Notes under the pieces: model-generated
The model's database searches: none
Told to the model about the DNA's origin: nothing
The model's input: the letters and a program-made list of their open reading frames with translations, nothing else
Program-made: the position numbers and the translations under genes
In this document: positions 9,943 to 17,445 of the stretch, piece by piece
Layout: each line of letters starts with the position of its first letter
Numbering within the stretch: the stretch's first letter is position 1
Assembly (NCBI GenBank): GCA_017521425.1
Contig: JAFXCQ010000016.1
Location: forward strand, 124,001-188,000
DNA length: 64,000 nt
Direction of reading: 5' to 3'
Source of the DNA: Clostridia bacterium
Lineage (GTDB): Bacteria; Bacillota; Clostridia; Oscillospirales; Acutalibacteraceae

Positions 9943-10273
9943 TTTTTGCGCACAAGACATTTTTTCACCCGCTCGCAGTATCTTTATACAGCTTCGGGGT
10001 GAAGAAAAAGCCTTCTGCATCAAAAATCAGAAAAAAGGTTGAAATTTTGCGCACAAGTCGTTTTTTCACTTGCTCGCAGTATCTTAATACATCTTAAGAA
10101 TGAAGAAAAAGTCTTCTGCATCAAAAAACAGGAAAAAGGTTGAAGTTTTGCGCATAAGACATTTTTTCACCCGCTCGTAGTATCTTTATACAGCTTCGGG
10201 GTGAAGAAAAAGCCTTCTGCATCAAAAATCAGAAAAAAGGTTGAAGTTTTGCGCATAAGACATTTTTTCACCC
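9943..10273. repeat. Tandem array of palindromic 84-bp repeats (3 full copies plus a truncated one)
   Basis: Full copies at 9943-10026, 10045-10128 and 10146-10228 and a truncated copy at 10247-10273, with a period of about 101 bp. The 17-18-base linkers are also nearly identical (ends AAAAAGGTTGAA). Each copy can fold end to end: TTTTGCGCACAAG against CTTCTGCATCAAAA, TTTTTTCACCC against GGGGTGAAGAAAAA, apex GTAT-ctt(t/a)-ATAC. The second copy has diverged in both arms. Another copy lies at 1762-1845. The 9757-10340 gap holds only this array, the small-RNA candidate and a promoter. Confidence 0.9.
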
Positions 10274-10287
10274 AACAAAAATTACTC

Positions 10288-10315
10288 TTGTAAAATTTAT
10301 ATATTTATGTATAAT
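10288..10315 (+). promoter_or_regulatory. Promoter of the NSS symporter
   Basis: TTGTAA, 16-base spacer, TATAAT; about 35 bases before the start codon. Confidence 0.65.
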
Positions 10316-10349
10316 ATTGTAGTTAAATAAAAAAGGAATGGTAAATATT

Positions 10350-11705
10350 ATGGCAGAAAAAAGAAGCACCTTTTCAGGTAAATTAGGTTTTGTTCTCGCT
10401 ACTGCGGGTTCTGCGGTTGGTCTTGGCAATATCTGGCGTTTCCCATATCTCGCGGCAAAATATGGTGGTGGAATATTTTTACTCGTCTATATTATTTTAG
10501 CACTCACTTTTGGTTTTGCTCTTATGTGTGCAGAAATTGCAATAGGCAGAAAAACAGGTGTGAGTGCAATTGAAGCGTTTGGCAAACTCAATAAAAAGTT
10601 TAAATTTGTTGGTTGGCTTTGCTCGATAGTTCCAATTATAATTCTCCCGTACTATTCTGTTATCGGCGGTTGGATTATTAAATATTGCACTGTATTTATA
10701 ACAGGCAATATTACATCTGCTGCAACAGACGGATTTTTTGATTCATTTATTTCGGCACCGGCAGAACCACTTTTATGGTTTGCAATTTATATCGGACTTA
10801 CCGCACTGGTTGTGCTTTTAGGTGTTGAAAAAGGTATTGAAAAAGTAAGTAAAATTATGATGCCTGTACTTGTTGTACTCACAATATTTATTGCAGGTTA
10901 CGCAATGTTTATGCCGGGGGCTTTAGAGGGTGTTAAGTTTTATATAATGCCTGATTTTTCAAAATTCTCTGCAACAACTGTTCTTGCGGCAATGGGTCAG
11001 CTTTTCTACTCAATGTCACTTGCTATGGGTATTATGATTACTTACGGTTCATATATGAAAAAAGATGTAAGTCTTGAAGGCTCTGTAAAACAGATTGAAC
11101 TTTTTGACACCGGTATTGCGTTTTTAGCGGGTCTTATGATTATCCCTGCTGTTTTCGCTTTCTCTGGTGGTGATGAGAGTGCATTGGGCAAAGGTCCCGG
11201 ACTTATGTTTGTTACACTTCCAAAAGTATTTGAAAGTATGGCAGGCGGTACAATAGTAGGTTTATTATTCTTTATATTGGTGCTTTTTGCTGCACTCACA
11301 TCTTCAATTTCACTTATGGAAACAGTTGTTTCTATTGTAAAAGATAAAACAGGTCTTTCGAGAAACAAGACTTTACTTATAGTTTTAATAGGTTCTGTTA
11401 TTTTAGGTACACTTTCTGCCCTTGGTTATGGCACTTTAAAAGATATTAAAATTATAGGAATGGCTTTTCTTGATTTCTTTGACTTTATAAGTAACAGTGT
11501 TTTAATGCCAATTGTTGCATTTTTAACTTGTATTTTTGTTGGTTACATTATAAAACCTGATATGTTTATTGAAGAAATTGAACTCACCGGTAAATTCAAG
11601 AGAAAAAAGCTTTTCTTAATTGTAATAAAATATTTCGCACCAATCTGCATTGTTTTAATTCTCATTTCATCAGTTCTTGATGCACTTGGTATTGTGAAGA
11701 TTTAA
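10350..11705 (+). CDS. Neurotransmitter:sodium symporter (NSS/LeuT family) transporter
   Basis: About 451 residues with 11 or so hydrophobic segments. The first segment carries the family hallmark GSAVGLGNIWRFPY, which lines the Na+/substrate site in LeuT, and KYGGG follows. Bacterial NSS proteins import amino acids or related amines with sodium; substrate cannot be read from sequence. I place the start at the second ATG (MAEKRSTF) because the AAGGA site is only 1-2 bases from the first ATG at 10338. It has its own promoter and terminator and no functional neighbours. Confidence 0.9.
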   Translation: MAEKRSTFSGKLGFVLATAGSAVGLGNIWRFPYLAAKYGGGIFLLVYIILALTFGFALMCAEIAIGRKTGVSAIEAFGKLNKKFKFVGWLCSIVPIIILPYYSVIGGWIIKYCTVFITGNITSAATDGFFDSFISAPAEPLLWFAIYIGLTALVVLLGVEKGIEKVSKIMMPVLVVLTIFIAGYAMFMPGALEGVKFYIMPDFSKFSATTVLAAMGQLFYSMSLAMGIMITYGSYMKKDVSLEGSVKQIELFDTGIAFLAGLMIIPAVFAFSGGDESALGKGPGLMFVTLPKVFESMAGGTIVGLLFFILVLFAALTSSISLMETVVSIVKDKTGLSRNKTLLIVLIGSVILGTLSALGYGTLKDIKIIGMAFLDFFDFISNSVLMPIVAFLTCIFVGYIIKPDMFIEEIELTGKFKRKKLFLIVIKYFAPICIVLILISSVLDALGIVKI

Positions 11706-11734
11706 TTCGTAAATACGTAATTCGGAATTGAAAG

Positions 11735-11747
11735 AACTGCGTTGGCA
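11735..11747. repeat. Fragment of a dispersed intergenic repeat
   Basis: TTCGGAA followed shortly by AACTGCGTTGGCA; the same string occurs inverted at 16237-16255 in the palindromic element after the ABC genes. Confidence 0.5.
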
Positions 11748-11766
11748 TTGTAAATTAAAAAAACAA

Positions 11767-11825
11767 CTCCCACTATGGTAGGGGCAGACCTGTGGTCGCC
11801 CGCAGTAGTGGGAGAATTTTTTTAT
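11767..11825 (+). terminator. Intrinsic terminator with nested GC-rich hairpin
   Basis: CTCCCACTA pairs with TAGTGGGAG, followed by AATTTTTTT. The loop holds a second hairpin, GGGC-a-GACC-tgt-GGTC-GCCC, of a type recognisable as a mobile intergenic module in many bacterial genomes. Confidence 0.75.
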
Positions 11826-11832
11826 TATAGAA

Positions 11833-12057
11833 TCAATCTTCCGGGATTGAGTGTGGAGTATTTGTAAATCCTAAAATATAATCAGCAGAAACATTGTAAA
11901 ATTTACAAAGAGTAATTAAATGTCTTATGGGCATTTCGTTTTCGGCTGTTTCGTATCTGCTATATACTTTTTGATTTGTATTTAAAATTTTAGCAACTTC
12001 TGTTTGTGTTAAGTCATTATCTTCTCTTAAATCACGTATTCTTTGAACGTACTGCAT
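11833..12057 (-). CDS. Small XRE-family helix-turn-helix regulator
   Basis: 74 residues, essentially only the HTH: IRDLREDNDLTQTEVAKIL, then NTNQKVYSRYETAENEMPIR, then LCKFYNVSADYILGF. This is the canonical Cro/C1 order with recognition helix near residues 25-40. The start is set at MQYVQRIRDL because AGGAG precedes it by 10 bases. It is divergent from the ABC exporter operon. A 17-bp direct repeat in the intervening region overlaps a plus-strand promoter, so this protein is a plausible repressor of the exporter and of itself. No ligand or peptide-sensing domain is present. Confidence 0.9.
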   Translation of the reverse strand: MQYVQRIRDLREDNDLTQTEVAKILNTNQKVYSRYETAENEMPIRHLITLCKFYNVSADYILGFTNTPHSIPED

Positions 12058-12099
12058 AGTAAAACAACTCCTATGTACTATTTGAATGGAGTTTAACAT

Positions 12100-12145
12100 A
12101 CTACTAATTTGGGGTATTGACTTTACTACTTATTTGGGGTAAAAT
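12100..12145 (+). promoter_or_regulatory. Promoter overlapped by a 17-bp direct repeat (putative operator)
   Basis: TTGACT (12117-12122), 17-base spacer, TAAAAT (12140-12145). ACTACTAATTTGGGGTA at 12100-12116 and ACTACTTATTTGGGGTA at 12125-12141 differ at one base and lie 25 bp apart, one before the -35 and one inside the spacer. This is a typical repressor arrangement; the adjacent XRE protein is the natural candidate. Confidence 0.6.
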
Positions 12146-12200
12146 GTGGGTTATCAAATTCAATGTTTTGAAATTTTGAAAAAATCCGACTTCTTGACTA

Positions 12201-12229
12201 TTGACAAATTATGGTAAGTGTGTTATTGT
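12201..12229 (+). promoter_or_regulatory. Main promoter of the leader peptide/ABC operon
   Basis: Consensus TTGACA, 17-base spacer, TATTGT; about 40 bases before the ribosome site of the leader ORF. Confidence 0.75.
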
Positions 12230-12278
12230 GAAAAAACATTCGAATGTAAAAATAAATTTATGAAAGGAGTTGGACATA

Positions 12279-12353
12279 ATGATGAATTATATGGTTATAG
12301 GTAAAACAGAAAAAATGAACTATCCGGTTGTTGTGTCCATATTCTGCTCGTAA
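12279..12353 (+). CDS. 24-residue leader peptide upstream of ABC exporter
   Basis: Starts at ATG-ATG after AAAGGAG with a 9-base gap; the peptide begins MMNYMVIGK and ends VVVSIFCS. The stop codon is followed within 34 bases by an intrinsic terminator and then by two ABC exporter genes. This matches the layout of bmrB before bmrCD in Bacillus subtilis, where ribosome stalling in a leader ORF disrupts the terminator. Bases AACTATCCGG inside the ORF (12318-12327) can pair with CCGGAAAGTT of the terminator's left arm (12389-12398), 9 of 10 bases, giving an antiterminator. TGGACA (12271-12276) and TGTCCA (12334-12339) can form a competing hairpin. A secreted peptide is the alternative, but it has no leader or protease site. 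Confidence 0.7.
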   Translation: MMNYMVIGKTEKMNYPVVVSIFCS

Positions 12354-12386
12354 GTAGTAAAGACATATTATATTTATAGTATTATT

Positions 12387-12424
12387 CCCCGGAAAGTTAA
12401 AACTTTTCGGGGGTTTTTGTTTTT
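12387..12424 (+). terminator. Attenuator terminator before the ABC genes
   Basis: CCCCGGAAAGT-taaa-ACTTTTCGGGG (one G-U pair) followed by TTTTTGTTTTT. It sits between the leader ORF and the exporter genes rather than at an operon end, so it must be read through for exporter expression. Confidence 0.85.
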
Positions 12425-12477
12425 ACTGCTTGAGCAGGATTTTGGGGAATTAGCAACTTCCGGAAATGGAGGTACTA

Positions 12478-14304
12478 ATGAAAGGGAAAAATTCAATTAA
12501 AAAGAAAGGAAAAAACTCGACTTTTAAAGATATTATTTATGGGTTGAAAATCCTTAACAAATATAGCAAAGGACTTGTGCTGACAAGGATAATTGCGATG
12601 TTTGGTTTTTGGTTTTTTACTGGTTTTATTGAAGAAATACTATTTTTGAAATATCTTTTAAATGCACTTGAAAATGGTTCTTCATTCAGCGAGTTTGTTA
12701 AGATTTGCTTGTGCTTTTTAGGTTTATCAATTCTTGGTAAATTTTTATTAAATTATTTTGATTATCTTACTTGCGTAAAACATAAAGTGTTTTATAAAAA
12801 GATGAACGAAAAAATATTTCAAAAAGCGAAAGACCTTGATATGGATTGCTTTTATAATCCGGAATTTTTTGATAAATACAAAAGAGCAACCGAAGTTATA
12901 ACAGATAATCATTTTGATGATTTTGCTTATGCTTTTTCTTGTGTTGTGGTAGGTGGTTTTACAGGAATATTTCTTGTATCTTATGTTGTTTCAGTTGACC
13001 CCAAAATGTTATTGTTGCTTTTAACCGGCGTAGTAGTCGTTGCATTTGAAGGTGTGAAAAGTAAATTAAATATAAATAAAGATAAAGAAATGACTGTTCA
13101 CAAACGTTCTAAGGCGTATATAAAAAGAACCATTTATTTAAGAGAATTTTCAAAGGATATGCGAACATCAGGGGTTTACGGTGTTCTTCATAAAAGATTT
13201 GAAGATGCAGTAAATAAAAACAGAGAAATAATAAAAAAATATGGTTACAAAATTGCTCTGTTAGAGATGATGACAGGACTTTTTGGTATGGCTCTTCCTG
13301 TTGCAACATCTTATGCTTATGCAACATATCGCTATGTTGTAAAAAGGAATCTTGCACTTTCAGATTTTTCTGTAATTGTTACAGCTATGAATAACTTGAA
13401 AGATGTTGTAAATGATTTAAGTGATGGTATTTCTACTGTTAAAAGGGAATCTATGTATTTTAAAAATCTTGCAGAGTTTTTAGAATATGAAAATAAGGTT
13501 GTAAATGGAACAAAAACAGCAGATGAATTTAAAACACTCGAATTTAAAAATGTTAAGTTTACATATCCTGAAGCAAAAGAACCGACACTCAAAAACTTTG
13601 ACTTTAAATTAGAAAAAGGTCAGACAGTTGCGGTAGTTGGTGAAAACGGTGCAGGTAAATCTACATTTATAAAATTACTTTTAAGATTTTATGATGTTGA
13701 TAGCGGTGAAATTCTATATAATGGTGTTAATATCAAAGAGTATGATATTGACTCTTTAAGAAAAAGGGTTTCAACAGTTTTTCAGGACTACAAAGTGTTT
13801 GCTCTTTCAGTTGCAGAAAATGTTCTGTGTAAAGAAATTACTACAAACGAAGAATTTCTGAAAGCAGTTGAAGCTATGAAAAATAGTGGTGCTTACGATT
13901 TTGTAGAGAATTTACCTGAAAAAGAAAACACAATTATTACCCGTGAGTTTGACGAAAAAGGTGTTGGACTTTCTGGCGGCGAACAACAAAAATTAGCGGT
14001 TGCAAGGGTATTTGCAAGTAATACAGATTTAGCAATTCTTGACGAGCCATCATCAGCATTTGACCCTGTCGCAGAGTATAAGATGTACGAAAATCTTATA
14101 GAAGCCACAAAAGATAAAACTGTAATTTACATTTCTCACAGGCTTTCTTCAGCGGTGCTTTCAGATAATATATTTGTTATATCTGATGGTACAGTAAAAG
14201 AAAGCGGTAACCATAAAGAACTTATGGAATTAAATGGGCTTTACAGTAATATGTTTACACTTCAGGCAGAAAGCTATAAAAATTCTGAAAGGAGTGTGAG
14301 CTGA
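12478..14304 (+). CDS. ABC exporter half-transporter A (membrane domain + ATPase)
   Basis: 608 residues: N-terminal six-helix exporter domain (about 35-320), then an ATPase with Walker A GENGAGKST near 387, Q-loop VFQDYKVFA, signature GLSGGEQQKLAVARVF, Walker B LAILDEPSSAFDP and H-loop ISHRLSS. No C39 peptidase domain is present. GGAGG lies 5 bases before the chosen ATG; the ATG at 12466 overlaps that site. It abuts a second half-transporter with 1 base between, indicating a heterodimer. Heterodimeric exporters of this type commonly expel drugs, lipids or peptides. Unlike many such pairs, neither subunit has lost its catalytic Glu. Expression is probably controlled by the leader ORF and terminator upstream. 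Confidence 0.93.
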   Translation: MKGKNSIKKKGKNSTFKDIIYGLKILNKYSKGLVLTRIIAMFGFWFFTGFIEEILFLKYLLNALENGSSFSEFVKICLCFLGLSILGKFLLNYFDYLTCVKHKVFYKKMNEKIFQKAKDLDMDCFYNPEFFDKYKRATEVITDNHFDDFAYAFSCVVVGGFTGIFLVSYVVSVDPKMLLLLLTGVVVVAFEGVKSKLNINKDKEMTVHKRSKAYIKRTIYLREFSKDMRTSGVYGVLHKRFEDAVNKNREIIKKYGYKIALLEMMTGLFGMALPVATSYAYATYRYVVKRNLALSDFSVIVTAMNNLKDVVNDLSDGISTVKRESMYFKNLAEFLEYENKVVNGTKTADEFKTLEFKNVKFTYPEAKEPTLKNFDFKLEKGQTVAVVGENGAGKSTFIKLLLRFYDVDSGEILYNGVNIKEYDIDSLRKRVSTVFQDYKVFALSVAENVLCKEITTNEEFLKAVEAMKNSGAYDFVENLPEKENTIITREFDEKGVGLSGGEQQKLAVARVFASNTDLAILDEPSSAFDPVAEYKMYENLIEATKDKTVIYISHRLSSAVLSDNIFVISDGTVKESGNHKELMELNGLYSNMFTLQAESYKNSERSVS

Positions 14305-14305
14305 T

Positions 14306-16114
14306 ATGAAAAAAACAAATAATACTAAAACAAATCACAGCACAATATCTAACGTATTTTATCTTTTAAAAGTTATGTTTAAAATTTCACCATGGCTTGT
14401 TATCGGTGAAATTATAATGCATACATTATGTACCTTGCCGGGTAGGATAGTGTCAATAATAGGTCTTAAATATGTTATAGATGAAGTTGCCAATGGTGGC
14501 GATCCTAAAAAAATATTGTTAGGTATCGGTCTGATATTAGGTGTATTGGTGTTCGGTGAAACTGTCAACGCTTTATTTTTTGAATTGTTTGTACATAGGG
14601 AACGAGAAAAACTTGATTTAAAACTTCAGTCAAGACTTTATGAAAAAGCAGCTTCAATAGATATGGCGAAATATGATAGCCCTGAATATTATGCTGATTT
14701 CATTTTGTCAATTGAAAACTCATCAGATAATATCCGTTATATGTTAAATACTGTTAAGAGTTATGTTGGTGAAGTCATTGCATTTTTGACTATAGCATCA
14801 ATTCTTTTAACTATTGATCCCGTGGCACTTGTTGTCGTGGTTTTGGTAACGCTGATTTGTTTACCAATAAATAAATACGCAAGTAAGTTGCTTTATGAAT
14901 ATCGCGAAAAAAGAACAGAATTGCATCGAAAAGGCGATTATTTTGCAAGGGTGTTTTATCTTCCTGAATATGCAGGAGAAATAAGAATTAGTAAAATTTC
15001 GACACTTTTAACTGACAGATTTAATAAGCAAGCAGATGTAATTGTTGAAAATGAGAAAAAATATAAAATGAAACTGAATTCATTGTGGTTTTTTGAAAGT
15101 GCAACAATTTATAATGTAGCCTTTATGCTTGTTCTTCCTGTTTACTTCGGGTATAAAATACTTGTTGAAAACGAACTGACAATAGGTGGTTTTGTTGCTA
15201 CCTTTAATGGTGTAATGCAAGTTGGTTCGAGTTTAATGTATATAATTGTTCATGCGGTAAAACAGTTTTCTGAACGCTCAAAGATGATAGATAAACAAAG
15301 AGAATTTTTAGCAACACAAAACGAAATTCTTGACGGTGAGCATATTGCAGAATGTAAAGAGCCCGAAACAATTTCAGTTGAAAATATTAAATTCTCTTAT
15401 GAGGGTAACGAAAAAGACTCTTTAGACGGTGTTTCATTCGAGATTAAACCTTACGAAAAGATTGCACTGGTCGGGTTTAATGGTGCAGGAAAAACCACGC
15501 TTACAAATCTTCTTTTAAGGCTTTATGATGTCAAAGATGGTAGTATTAAAATCGGAGGTAGAGATATAAGAGAAGAAACTGTTTCTTCACACAGAAATCG
15601 TTTTGCGGCAGTTTTTCAGGATTTTCAGATTTTCTCTGCAACTGTAGGCGAAAATGTTGCTTTAAGTAAAGATTACGACGAAAAAAGAGTTTTAGAAGCA
15701 CTAAAACTTGCAGATTTTACAAAAGAATTGCCACAAGGAACAGAAACTATTCTTTTAAAAGAATTTGATGAAAATGGCTTAATGCTTTCTGGTGGTGAAC
15801 AACAAAAAATCGCTATTGCAAGAGTGTTTTATAAAAACTGCCCTTACATAATTCTTGATGAACCATCTGCAAATCTTGACCCGATTTCAGAATATGAACT
15901 CAACAAAAATATAATGAATTCTGCAAAAGAAAAGACAGTAATTATTATTTCTCACAGACTTTCAACAACTGTTAATGCAGACAGAATTATAATGCTTGAA
16001 AACGGTAAGGTTGCAGAAATCGGTAGTCACGAAGAGTTAATGAACAAAAATGGTGACTATGCTTATATGTTTAATTTGCAAGCGGAGAAATACACAAAAA
16101 GCGCTGAGTGCTGA
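14306..16114 (+). CDS. ABC exporter half-transporter B (membrane domain + ATPase)
   Basis: 602 residues with the same layout as its neighbour: exporter membrane domain (about 25-320), Walker A GFNGAGKTT near 389, VFQDFQIFS, signature LSGGEQQKIAIARVF, Walker B YIILDEPSANLDP, and ISHRLST. The ribosome site GGAGTG overlaps the end of the upstream gene and the stop-start gap is a single base, so the two are translationally coupled. The partner and likely multidrug or peptide export role are inferred from family and from the attenuator-like leader. The gene ends inside a palindromic intergenic element. Confidence 0.93.
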   Translation: MKKTNNTKTNHSTISNVFYLLKVMFKISPWLVIGEIIMHTLCTLPGRIVSIIGLKYVIDEVANGGDPKKILLGIGLILGVLVFGETVNALFFELFVHREREKLDLKLQSRLYEKAASIDMAKYDSPEYYADFILSIENSSDNIRYMLNTVKSYVGEVIAFLTIASILLTIDPVALVVVVLVTLICLPINKYASKLLYEYREKRTELHRKGDYFARVFYLPEYAGEIRISKISTLLTDRFNKQADVIVENEKKYKMKLNSLWFFESATIYNVAFMLVLPVYFGYKILVENELTIGGFVATFNGVMQVGSSLMYIIVHAVKQFSERSKMIDKQREFLATQNEILDGEHIAECKEPETISVENIKFSYEGNEKDSLDGVSFEIKPYEKIALVGFNGAGKTTLTNLLLRLYDVKDGSIKIGGRDIREETVSSHRNRFAAVFQDFQIFSATVGENVALSKDYDEKRVLEALKLADFTKELPQGTETILLKEFDENGLMLSGGEQQKIAIARVFYKNCPYIILDEPSANLDPISEYELNKNIMNSAKEKTVIIISHRLSTTVNADRIIMLENGKVAEIGSHEELMNKNGDYAYMFNLQAEKYTKSAEC

Positions 16115-16260
16115 ATTTCGGAAGTCCTGCGGACTTGATTATAATTATTATTTAATAAAAACAAAAAGTTCTATCTTTTTTAGTTTACAAAAAACTTTAA
16201 ATGATAGAACTTATCTTTTTGTTATTCAATTATAATTGCCAACGCAGTTCCGAAATTTTC
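16113..16260. repeat. Large imperfect palindrome (about 150 bp) after the ABC genes
   Basis: The ends ATTTCGGAA and TTCCGAAAT are inverted. Further in, TTATAATTATT faces AATTATAATT, AACAAAAAG faces CTTTTTGTT, and AAGTTCTATC (16166-16175) faces GATAGAACTT (16203-16212). The whole can form one long stem, so it also serves as a terminator. It looks like a decayed miniature inverted-repeat element; part of it recurs at 11721-11747. Confidence 0.6.
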
Positions 16261-16291
16261 AATTTTCAACTTTCAATTTTCAATTATTATT

Positions 16292-16306
16292 GCGTCGCAG
16301 ACCCTT
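16292..16306. repeat. Dispersed intergenic repeat, copy 1
   Basis: GCGTCGCAGACCCTT preceded by an AT-rich TTATTATT; an identical 15-mer lies at 20120-20134. Both are at gene ends next to low-complexity CAATTTTC runs. Confidence 0.5.
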
Positions 16307-16335
16307 AACTCATCACTCAGCACTTAACTATAATA

Positions 16336-16791
16336 TTAACTCAAAATATATAATAATGATAAAATCAGCATTTCATCTGCCTTTTCTTCTGTAAGCAGTA
16401 AAATTAAAGATAATATCAACGCTTTGTCGCTGTCAAGATTTAAGTCATTGAGAATACTTTTTACATTATCTTTTTGTGTAGAGTGTTGTTTTGGTGTTTG
16501 TTTTTTACTTTGAGTTTCTTTATAATCTCTGTGGGTATTTTGTTCCGTTTCACTTTCTTCAAAATGCGAGGAAGTTGAAGCAAAATTTTTTAATTCATCA
16601 AGGTAATCATTGGGCATTTTTACTCTGTTAACATTCTGCGGAAAATTTTGCTTTGTAGGTGGGGAGTGATATTGTTCTTTTTCTTCATTCATTTCATCTA
16701 CAACAGTTTTTGCTCTTTTCTGCATTTCGTTTACACGCTTTATTGCATCGTTCTGCATCTTCATTATTTCATTATAAGAATACTCTGCCAT
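16336..16791 (-). CDS. Unknown protein, third gene of a small operon
   Basis: 151 residues, not recognised. The N-terminal 50 residues look like a charged coiled coil (DAIKRVNEMQKRAKTVVDEM). A low-complexity Q/T/S/K-rich linker covers about 50-105. The C-terminal 40 residues are strongly helical and Leu-rich (SDKALILSLILLL, DEMLILSLLYILS), possibly an amphipathic or membrane-associating helix pair. Start ATG has AAAGGA 10 bases upstream and lies 1 base after the preceding stop. The neighbouring gene has the same design: disordered linker plus a Leu-rich helical end. This suggests one complex, possibly sporulation or envelope related, but nothing proves that. Confidence 0.75.
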   Translation of the reverse strand: MAEYSYNEIMKMQNDAIKRVNEMQKRAKTVVDEMNEEKEQYHSPPTKQNFPQNVNRVKMPNDYLDELKNFASTSSHFEESETEQNTHRDYKETQSKKQTPKQHSTQKDNVKSILNDLNLDSDKALILSLILLLTEEKADEMLILSLLYILS

Positions 16792-16792
16792 A

Positions 16793-17173
16793 TTACATTA
16801 GTCCTTTTTCTTTAAGTAAGGGAATTATAGATAAAAGTTTAATGAATTTTATTGATTCGTCTGCTTTTCGTTGTCTTTCTTTTGAAAGTAATGGTTTTAA
16901 AGCGTAAATAAAATCTTCTCGGTCATCGTGAGAATTAAGTTGAGAAAGAAGCGGTAAAAGTGCGCTGAATTGTGACATATCAGGTAGCCCTAAAGAACTT
17001 AAATCGGGGAAAGGTGTAGATGAATTGTTTGATGTTTTAGGTTCTTCGGGCGGTTTAGTGTTTTCGTTGTTAGTGTTATTACCACCCAAAATTGAGTTTG
17101 CCATATTTTTTAAATTATTTATATCCTCGCTTGAAAGTGATGAAAGAATGCTACCTATATCAAGATCAGCCAT
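16793..17173 (-). CDS. Unknown protein, second gene of a small operon
   Basis: 126 residues. N-terminal helix (DIGSILSSLSSEDINNLKNM), then an N/T/P-rich linker, then a conserved-looking C-terminal block beginning DREDFIYALKPLLSKERQRK and continuing IKFIKLLSIIPLLKEKG. I recall similar C-terminal blocks in uncharacterised Clostridia proteins but know no function. The start is at MADLDIG: this ATG overlaps the last codons of the upstream gene by 8 bases, with GGTGGTGAT as ribosome site, so translation is coupled. Confidence 0.75.
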   Translation of the reverse strand: MADLDIGSILSSLSSEDINNLKNMANSILGGNNTNNENTKPPEEPKTSNNSSTPFPDLSSLGLPDMSQFSALLPLLSQLNSHDDREDFIYALKPLLSKERQRKADESIKFIKLLSIIPLLKEKGLM

Positions 17174-17375
17174 TAAAATCACCACCGGTTAATTTTTTAA
17201 ATAACTGTTTTGCCAAGTCGCTGTTTAACAATTCCTTTGTTTTATTTTCGTCTGATAGAACTTCTTTTAATTTTTCGGTCTGACTTTCTGTTAAATTTTC
17301 ATTTATAAAGTCTTTAAGAGAATCATTTGTTTTTACATTCTCAATATTCATCTTGCTTTTTTCATTGTTAAACAT
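17166..17375 (-). CDS. Unknown small acidic protein, first gene of a small operon
   Basis: 69 residues, charged and helical (SLKDFINENLTESQTEKLKE), no cysteines, no membrane segment. The start is at MFNNEKS, with AAAGGGTGAT upstream; a GTG three codons earlier lies in that site. Its 3' end overlaps the next gene. Function unknown. The spacing to the divergent phosphodiesterase gene is 70 bases and holds the promoters of both. Confidence 0.7.
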   Translation of the reverse strand: MFNNEKSKMNIENVKTNDSLKDFINENLTESQTEKLKEVLSDENKTKELLNSDLAKQLFKKLTGGDFNG

Positions 17376-17445
17376 TGAAATCACCCTTTAAATGCAATAT
17401 AATTATACAGTAGTAAAATTTATGAAAAGTGACGGTGAATTATGA

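Noticed and set aside
9857-10097. Two ORFs of 61-63 residues
   Set aside because: Both run through the tandem repeat array and have no ribosome site.
9943-10273. Possible CRISPR-like array (regular spacing)
   Set aside because: The repeated unit is 84 bp and palindromic, and the short linkers are nearly identical rather than unique spacers; no cas genes are present.
12279-12353. 24-residue peptide as a bacteriocin or autoinducer precursor
   Set aside because: No modification enzyme, C39 peptidase or AgrB-like protease is nearby, and the following terminator with a matching antiterminator fits a leader ORF better. Not excluded.
12478-16114. Degenerate nucleotide site in one half of the ABC heterodimer
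   Set aside because: Looked for; both halves have intact Walker A, LSGGEQQ and Walker B Glu.
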